39,276 bases of DNA, taken from Streptomyces hygroscopicus (GTDB lineage: Bacteria > Actinomycetota > Actinomycetes > Streptomycetales > Streptomycetaceae). The translations under genes were made by a program, and so were the position numbers. Positions 31,457 to 36,824 of the stretch are shown one piece after another. Where the stretch lies: positions 1-39,276 of the forward strand of contig NZ_LBMW01000061.1 in the NCBI RefSeq assembly GCF_026168105.1. Direction: 5' to 3'. A model generated the notes under the pieces. That model was given only the letters and a program-made list of their open reading frames with translations. It ran no database searches and was not told the origin of the DNA. Positions within the stretch are counted from its first letter, which is position 1. Every line of letters starts with the position of its first letter.

Positions 31457-31503
31457 ACAAAGGGCCCTTGACCTGCTTTCTTCGCAGGTCAAGGGCCCTT
31501 TGT
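31457..31503. terminator. bidirectional hairpin terminator between int and tRNA-Tyr
   Basis: A 20-bp perfect stem (arms starting ACAAAGGGCCCTTGACCTGC) with a seven-base loop and short A/T runs at both ends. It can end both the integrase message and the convergent tRNA-Tyr transcript, and therefore replaces the host terminator displaced to 13521-13562. Confidence 0.88.
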
Positions 31504-31509
31504 TTCCGT

Positions 31510-31562
31510 GTGGCGGCGCCAGGATTCGAACCTGGGTAGGCATAGCCGACAGATTTACAGTC
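31510..31562 (-). other. attR of the AICE, within the intact tRNA-Tyr gene
   Basis: 53 bases identical to 13571-13623. On this side the tRNA continues into its 5' half, so integration leaves the gene complete. Confidence 0.93.
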
Positions 31563-31592
31563 TGCTCCCTTTGGCCGCTCGGGCACACCGCC
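31511..31592 (-). tRNA. tRNA-Tyr (anticodon GTA)
   Basis: An 82-nt tRNA with a long variable arm. The acceptor stem GGCGGTG pairs with CGCCGCC (one G-U) plus discriminator A. The anticodon stem-loop is GCAGA-CTGTAAA-TCTGT, giving GTA. The T-arm contains GGTTCGAATCC. CCA is not encoded. It is the integration target of the AICE and of at least one older element. Confidence 0.96.
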
Positions 31593-31815
31593 GGGGATTG
31601 CTGCCGTGGAGCCGCCTCCCGGCGGTGCTCCCTGGCAACGACGTAAACGATACCTGATGCGCAGGGGTGCTCCGCCACCCGATAGATCGGCGTCGGGAGG
31701 GGCCGAGGTGGCTAGGCTTATCCGGATGCGGCCCGGATCGACACCGGGCCAGGCGGCCGCGCTCCCGCACGCCGAAACGCACCCCGATCCATCCCGATAC
31801 AAGGAGCCACAGGAC

Positions 31816-32304
31816 ATGGCCGACTCCAGTTTCGACATCGTCTCGAAGGTCGAGCGGCAGGAGGTCGACAACGCCCTCAACCAGGCCGCCAAGGAGATCT
31901 CGCAGCGCTACGACTTCAAAAACGTCGGTGCCTCGATCGCCTGGTCCGGCGACAAGATCCTGATGCAGGCCAACTCCGAGGACCGGGCGAAGGCCATCCT
32001 CGACGTCTTCCAGTCGAAGCTGGTCAAGCGCGGGGTCTCCCTGAAGGCGCTGGACGCCGGTGAGCCGCAGCTCTCCGGCAAGGAGTACAAGATCTTCGCG
32101 TCGATCGAGGAGGGCATCTCCCAGGAGAACGCGAAGAAGGTGGCGAAGATCATCCGCGACGAGGGCCCGAAGGGCGTCAAGGCACAGGTGCAGGGCGACG
32201 AGCTGCGCGTCAGCTCAAAGAGCCGCGACGACCTCCAGGCCGTGATCGCCCTGTTGAAGGGGCAGGACTTCGACTTCGCGCTGCAGTTCGTCAACTACCG
32301 GTAG
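31816..32304 (+). CDS. yajQ: YajQ-family nucleotide-binding protein
   Basis: A 162-residue protein matching YajQ over its full usual length: MADSSFDIVSKVERQEVDNA, then EISQRYDFKNVGASI, ISQENAKKVAKIIRDEGPKG and DDLQAVIALLKGQDFDFALQFVNYR. YajQ proteins bind nucleotides, in some bacteria cyclic di-GMP, and affect gene expression. AAGGAG precedes the ATG at 31816. It marks the return to core chromosome next to the tRNA and is followed by a hairpin terminator. Confidence 0.95.
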   Translation: MADSSFDIVSKVERQEVDNALNQAAKEISQRYDFKNVGASIAWSGDKILMQANSEDRAKAILDVFQSKLVKRGVSLKALDAGEPQLSGKEYKIFASIEEGISQENAKKVAKIIRDEGPKGVKAQVQGDELRVSSKSRDDLQAVIALLKGQDFDFALQFVNYR

Positions 32305-32316
32305 GCGTACGAGGAA

Positions 32317-32348
32317 GGGTGGGCACCCCGGAGTTCGGGGGCCCACCC
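32317..32348 (+). terminator. hairpin terminator after yajQ
   Basis: GGGTGGGC pairs with GCCCACCC and CCCCG with CGGGG, with one bulged A and a five-base loop. GC-rich hairpins without a T-tract are usual terminators in Streptomyces. Confidence 0.75.
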
Positions 32349-32382
32349 CTCTCCGCTGCTGGCTGCGGCTTCAGGCATGGGT

Positions 32383-32649
32383 TCAGCGGCGTGAGTCGCC
32401 GAACAGGATGCGGTAGATGATCAGCAGCACGAGCGAGCCGCCGATTGCGGCCGCCCATGTGGGGCCGTCGTAGAAGTGCTTGGTGATCGGGTGGTGCAGC
32501 CAGCGGGCGGATACCCAGCCGCCGATGAAGGCACCCGCGATCCCGATGAGGGTCGTACCGATGAAGCCACCGGGGTCCTTGCCCGGCAGCAGGAACTTGG
32601 CGATGGCGCCTGCCAACAGTCCCAGAATGATCCAGCTGACGATACCCAT
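32383..32649 (-). CDS. GlsB/YeaQ/YmgE-family small membrane protein
   Basis: An 88-residue protein with three hydrophobic helices and the family signatures MGIVSWIILGLLAGAIAKF, PGGFIGTTLIGIAGAFIGGW and a C-terminal LVLLIIYRILFGDSRR. These transglycosylase-associated-type proteins are stress-linked membrane proteins of unknown mechanism. GGCAGG lies upstream of the ATG at 32649; longer upstream extension is not family-like. Confidence 0.9.
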   Translation of the reverse strand: MGIVSWIILGLLAGAIAKFLLPGKDPGGFIGTTLIGIAGAFIGGWVSARWLHHPITKHFYDGPTWAAAIGGSLVLLIIYRILFGDSRR

Positions 32650-32837
32650 GCCCTGAACCTGCCTCTCCGCGCTGTGCCTGTGCTGTGCTTTTGCTCCACC
32701 CAGGCCGAGTTCATGCCTTGGCGCTGCCTGACGGGTTCGACGCCGCAGATCGCTCGTTCTCGTGTGCACAGCCGCCGTTGTCGGGCAGGACGCCCGGGCG
32801 GCGGCCTTCGGTTGCAGGCATCAGTAGGGTGCCGCGC

Positions 32838-34100
32838 ATGACACAGTCCGGAGCGCAGCGCCCCGATGGCACGGGATTGCGCCGGAGCCTCAACGTCGGC
32901 GACGCCGTCGTCATCGGGCTCGGGGCGATGATCGGGGCCGGGATCTTCGCAGCCCTGGCCCCCGCGGCGCGCGCGGCCGGCTCCGCGCTGCTGCCGGGGC
33001 TCGCGGTGGCCGCCGTGGTCGCCTACTGCAACGCGACGTCCTCGGCACGGCTGGCCGCCCTGTATCCCGCCTCCGGCGGCACATATGTGTACGGGCGCGA
33101 GCGGCTCGGAGTGTTCTGGGGGTATCTGGCGGGCTGGTCGTTCGTCGTCGGCAAGACCGCTTCCTGTGCGGCCATGGCTCTCACCGTGGGCGCATACGTC
33201 TGGCCGGGGCAAGCGCATGCGGCGGCGGTCGCGGCCGTGGTCGCCCTGACCGCCGTGAACTACGGCGGTATGCAGAAATCGGCCCTGCTGACGCGGGTGA
33301 TCGTGTCGGTCGTCCTGGCTGTCCTCGCTTCCGTGGTCGCCGTCTGTCTCGGGTCCGGGGCCGCCGACGCCTCACGGCTGGACCCCGGCAGCTCCGGTGG
33401 TGCCGGCGGGGTGCTGCAGGCGGCGGGGCTGCTCTTCTTCGCGTTCGCCGGGTACGCCCGGATTGCCACCCGCGGCGAGGAGGTACGGGACCCGGAGCGC
33501 ACCATCCCCCGCGCGATCCCGCTGGCGCTGGGCATCTCTCTGGTGGTGTACGCGGCAGTGGCCGTGGCTGTCCTTTCCGTGCTGGGTGCGCAAGCGCTGG
33601 GGCGTGCGGCGGCGCCGCTGGCCGACGCGGCACGGGCGGCCGGCGCGCCCGGTCTCGTGCCGGTGGTGCGGGTGGGCGCGGCCGTGGCCGCGCTGGGCTC
33701 GTTGCTGGCGCTCATCCTGGGGGCCTCGCGGACGACGCTGGCCATGGCCCGGGACCGGCATCTTCCGGGCGTCCTGGCCGCGGTGCACCCGCGCTTCCAC
33801 GTGCCGCACCGGGCCGAGCTGGCCGTGGGCGCCGTGGTGGCCGCGCTCGCCGCGACAGTGGATGTGCGGGGCGCGATCGGTTTCTCCTCCTTCGGGGTGC
33901 TTGCTTACTACGCGATCGCCAACGCATCGGCCTGGACACTGAATTCGATGCCGGTGTCGCGCGTCGTGCCGGCGGTCGGACTTCTCGGGTGCGTCACGCT
34001 GGCGTTCTCACTGCCGGTGGTGTCGGTGGGGGTGGGCGCCGGGGTGCTGGGGCTGGGAGTGGTGGCGTACGGCGTGCGGCGGGGGGTCGTAGCGCGGTAG
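32838..34100 (+). CDS. APC-superfamily amino acid permease
   Basis: A 420-residue membrane protein with about twelve helices. The first helix motif VVIGLGAMIGAGIFAALAPA is the substrate-contacting GxGxxIGxGIF region of APC transporters. YPASGGTYVYGRERLGVFWG and FFAFAGYARIATRGEEVRDP followed by RTIPRAIPLAL are the usual TM3 and TM6/7 landmarks. It should exchange or import amino acids; the substrate cannot be told. It stands alone, divergent from the GlsB-like gene. Confidence 0.88.
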   Translation: MTQSGAQRPDGTGLRRSLNVGDAVVIGLGAMIGAGIFAALAPAARAAGSALLPGLAVAAVVAYCNATSSARLAALYPASGGTYVYGRERLGVFWGYLAGWSFVVGKTASCAAMALTVGAYVWPGQAHAAAVAAVVALTAVNYGGMQKSALLTRVIVSVVLAVLASVVAVCLGSGAADASRLDPGSSGGAGGVLQAAGLLFFAFAGYARIATRGEEVRDPERTIPRAIPLALGISLVVYAAVAVAVLSVLGAQALGRAAAPLADAARAAGAPGLVPVVRVGAAVAALGSLLALILGASRTTLAMARDRHLPGVLAAVHPRFHVPHRAELAVGAVVAALAATVDVRGAIGFSSFGVLAYYAIANASAWTLNSMPVSRVVPAVGLLGCVTLAFSLPVVSVGVGAGVLGLGVVAYGVRRGVVAR

Positions 34101-34164
34101 CCCCGGCCGTACGGGCAGCGCCCCGGAGACCACGAGCGTGGCGGCCCTGCGCTCGTGCGGCGGC

Positions 34165-34731
34165 CTACGACGTCCGCGCAGCGCCGGTGCGTATCCGGAA
34201 GTCCGGCCACGGTGGCAGGTCCGCTCCGTCGTTGGACTCCTCGTACCAGCCGGTGCCGTCGAGCCAGGCCTCGAGCCACTCCGCGAGGCCGGGGGCGTCC
34301 ACGTACCAGGCGTGGTCGGCCTCGTCGGCGTTCGGCTCGTAGAGCAGGACCGTCGCCTGTGGGGTGCGGCAGTCCACGCACGCGTACATTCCGCAGCCCC
34401 AGTGGGATATCGGCAGGACACCCTCCGGCCAGGGCCACTCGGGGTCCCTGCGGCCGCTCTCGCGGTTGGCGAGGTACTGGGGGACTGCGGCCGGCTCGCT
34501 GGACGGAGCGCTGTCGAGCAGGGGCAACAGGCCGTACTCCGGGCCGAATCCGCCGTCTCCTATCCGCAGGTACAGCGCGGCGAGCAGCGGCGGCAGGGGG
34601 AAGCCCAGGGCCGCCTCGGCGTGGGCGATCGCAGCCTCCTCCACGGGCGCGGGGAGCGAGGGCCAGCCCCATGGGCGGGTGTTGCGGGCCTGTTCCGCCA
34701 CCCTCTCCAGCAACTGCTCGTTCTCGGTCAT
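34165..34731 (-). CDS. SMI1/KNR4-family protein
   Basis: A 188-residue soluble protein with the SMI1/KNR4 pattern: IAHAEAALGFPLPPLLAALYLRIGDGGFGPEYGLLPL, then ILPISHWGCG-like LPISHWGCGMYACVDC, ending AWLDGTGWYEE. Such proteins are often immunity proteins of polymorphic toxins, but no toxin is encoded beside it, and lone chromosomal copies are common in Streptomyces. The start at 34731 gives the usual N-terminus. Confidence 0.85.
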   Translation of the reverse strand: MTENEQLLERVAEQARNTRPWGWPSLPAPVEEAAIAHAEAALGFPLPPLLAALYLRIGDGGFGPEYGLLPLLDSAPSSEPAAVPQYLANRESGRRDPEWPWPEGVLPISHWGCGMYACVDCRTPQATVLLYEPNADEADHAWYVDAPGLAEWLEAWLDGTGWYEESNDGADLPPWPDFRIRTGAARTS

Positions 34732-34901
34732 GGGTTCATGATGCAGGGCGCCACTGACAATCGGGCGGCCTGTGGAAAACCCACGCCGCCCCTCGTGCGA
34801 GACGGACATCGGACGCGCCGTTCCACGAGGAGGACCGGCGCTTCCCCGAAGGACGGCGGCCGTACGGGGGCGGACAGACCGGCCCCCGAACGGCCCGCTC
34901 G

Positions 34902-35198
34902 TCAGCGCGTTGCGAACGGCTCGTCCGTCGGCACGATTTCCCGCCCCAGCGGGACCAACGAGACCGGGATGAGCTTGAAGTTTGCGATGCCGAAGGGAAT
35001 GCCGATGATCGTGAGGCACAGGGCGATGTCCGTGACGATGTGCGCCAGCGCCAGCCACCAGCCCGCCAGGATCAGCCACAGGACATTGCCGATGCAGGAT
35101 CCCGCGCCCGCGTCGCGGCGCTCGACCGTCGTATAGCCGAAGGGCCACAGCGCGTAGAGGCCGATACGAAAGGCAGCGATGCCGAACGGGATCGTCTC
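34902..35198 (-). pseudogene. 5'-truncated YccF-domain gene
   Basis: The minus strand encodes ETIPFGIAAFRIGLYALWPFG, AGAGSCIGNVLWLILAGWWL and IIGIPFGIANFKLIPVSLVPLG, the last two thirds of a YccF protein. The first transmembrane segment is missing: the frame upstream (to 35363) is unrelated and antisense to the start of the intact YccF gene. It lies tail-out and inverted relative to that paralogue, so it is probably the decayed partner of an inverted duplication. Confidence 0.7.
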
Positions 35199-35310
35199 GG
35201 AACGTTCCGGATCGCGCCACAAGGCCGTTGCGCTTCCGCATGAACGCGTGACCAGCTGATACTTGTCTTGGGAGACCGTGTCGGCGGAGCTACCTGGAGG
35301 GGTACCGATC

Positions 35311-35712
35311 ATGAAGTTGGTCAACTTGCTGCTGAACATCCTTTGGCTGGTGCTCTGCGGCATCTGGATGGCGCTCGGCTACCTGATCGCTGCGCTGATC
35401 TGCTTCGTCTTGATCGTCACCATTCCGTTCGGCATTGCGTCGCTGCGCATCGCCGGGTTCGTCCTGTGGCCGTTCGGCCGGACCACTGTGGAACGGCCGG
35501 ACGCCGGGGCAGGGTCGTTCATCGGCAACGTGATCTGGGTGATCTTCGCGGGATGGTGGCTGGCCTTGGGACACCTGATCACGAGCATCCCGCTCTTCTT
35601 GTCGATCATTGGCATCCCCTTCGGCTGGGCGAATCTCAAGCTCATCCCGATCTCGCTCATGCCGCTTGGGCGTGAGGTGGTACAGGCGGATCAGGGATTT
35701 GCCGGGCGCTGA
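35311..35712 (+). CDS. YccF-domain inner membrane protein
   Basis: A 133-residue protein of normal length with two YccF repeats: LLLNILWLVLCGIWMALGYL, then TIPFGIASLRIAGFVLWPFG, and FIGNVIWVIFAGWWLALGHL, then IIGIPFGWANLKLIPISLMPLG. GGAGGGG precedes the ATG at 35311. The family is membrane-located and of unknown function. It closely resembles the truncated inverted copy just upstream. Confidence 0.92.
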   Translation: MKLVNLLLNILWLVLCGIWMALGYLIAALICFVLIVTIPFGIASLRIAGFVLWPFGRTTVERPDAGAGSFIGNVIWVIFAGWWLALGHLITSIPLFLSIIGIPFGWANLKLIPISLMPLGREVVQADQGFAGR

Positions 35713-35934
35713 TCCGCCAACGTCCATACCGCTGGAGGCATGATCAGTCCCGGCATCCGCTCTGTCTGCTGTGCCCGCACAAACAGAGGTGAGCGCCATC
35801 TGACGGGTTCGACTGAGGCATCTGTCCGCAGATGGATACTTGGGTACAAGTAGGCCCGACCGGCAAGAAGTTGCTGCCGCTGACCGTCAAGAACGCAGGT
35901 CAGGCGCCCGTTTCGAGCGATCACGCGCACTGAC
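35713..35934. other. intergenic region
   Basis: About 220 bases with no credible gene, repeat or RNA. Confidence 0.4.
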
Positions 35935-36123
35935 GTGAGTGAGGCGTTGCGGAGCATCGTAGAGGCCCTGGGGGACGGCAGCGAGGAAGAGGCGGCTGCC
36001 GTCCTGAGGACGCTCGGTGCGCAGAGTGGTGGGCAGCGCGCGACCGTGCGGGAGACGCCGAGAACGCCCCTGCCGCCCCCTGGAGGCTCGGCGACGGTCC
36101 GTTCCGAGGTGGAGTGGGTCTGA
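35935..36123 (+). CDS. possible small acidic protein (62 residues)
   Basis: A GTG-initiated frame encoding SEALRSIVEALGDGSEEEAA followed by a Pro-rich tail. Third positions are GC-biased, but there is no clear ribosome binding site or homologous family. It could equally be non-coding. Confidence 0.3.
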   Translation: MSEALRSIVEALGDGSEEEAAAVLRTLGAQSGGQRATVRETPRTPLPPPGGSATVRSEVEWV

Positions 36124-36440
36124 GGGGCTGACAGCCTGGGAGACACCCCTACTCGGCGCCTGTCGCCTGAGCGGCCGCCCGCGATTCGCCAAGGCCGCTT
36201 CCCCGCTACGTGGAACCGCGACCGCATGACGTGGATCACGCCTTCGTACCTCTCACGGACGGCAGTCGGCTGTAGCAACGACGGCTTGATCCACGTCAAG
36301 CCTCGCTCACAGACCTCTTTGCTGTCTCAGCCCAGCCAACTCCGTGACTTCTGGGCGATCACATGGCGGGAGACGTGTTTGTTGCACATCGGTCGCTAAA
36401 ACCGGGCTTGCCGGGAGGGGTGTTTCGGAATGATGCCTGC
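36124..36440. other. intergenic region before the membrane/NB-ARC pair
   Basis: About 320 bases. An inverted repeat ATGACGTGGATCACG with TTGATCCACGTCAAG around 36226-36301 is the only structure seen (shared core CGTGGATCA / TGATCCACG). It may be a terminator or operator for the following pair. Confidence 0.4.
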
Positions 36441-36824
36441 ATGACGTTGTGGCAGACATTGCGTTGGGTGGGGGCTACTGTCGCTCTGATCGCTCTGATC
36501 GTGTTCTTCTCCTTGCTGGGGCTGGACCGGGCGAATCAGTTGAGTGGCGTGTTGAGCCTGTTCTTCACTGTGGCAGGGTTCGTGCTGGCGGTGGTGAGTC
36601 ATCGGCAGCAGCAGCCTGCGAACGGCGGGTCTCCTGTCGCGCGTAGCGGTTCGATCGCGTCGCGTGGCAGCGTGCGTGGCTCGAAGGCTACCGACACCGG
36701 TACGGGCGCAGCCCCGTCTGGTTGGGCCACGCCGCCGGGAGGGACGGGGCCGTCGGCTGACAGTGGGTCGATCGCAGCAGACGGTGACGTTCGAGACTCC
36801 GAGGCCAGGCGAGGTTCGCAGTGA
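36441..36824 (+). CDS. small membrane protein paired with an NB-ARC/TPR protein
   Basis: A 127-residue protein: two transmembrane helices (residues 9-27 and 37-52), then a cytoplasmic-looking tail rich in Gly/Ser/Ala. The tail carries the motif GSIASRGSVRGS (70-81) and GSIAADGDVRDS (109-120). A related GSIVAGRDVKNA occurs near the N-terminus of the next protein. Its stop overlaps that gene's GTG (GTGA). I infer a membrane anchor or effector for the NB-ARC protein. Confidence 0.7.
   Translation: MTLWQTLRWVGATVALIALIVFFSLLGLDRANQLSGVLSLFFTVAGFVLAVVSHRQQQPANGGSPVARSGSIASRGSVRGSKATDTGTGAAPSGWATPPGGTGPSADSGSIAADGDVRDSEARRGSQ

Larger units (their letters stand above)
13571..31562 (+). mobile_element. 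SLP1-like actinomycete integrative and conjugative element in tRNA-Tyr
   Basis: A segment of about 18 kb between perfect 53-bp repeats of the tRNA-Tyr 3' half. It carries the full AICE set in canonical order: regulators (GntR-NUDIX, XRE), transfer genes (FtsK/TraB-like translocase and small membrane proteins), replication genes (prim-pol and DUF3987/RepAM-like), then xis and int next to the intact tRNA. SLP1 of S. coelicolor also uses a tRNA-Tyr gene. All core frames are intact, so the element may still be mobile. Cargo fills the left arm (13.7-18.2 kb). Confidence 0.92.
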
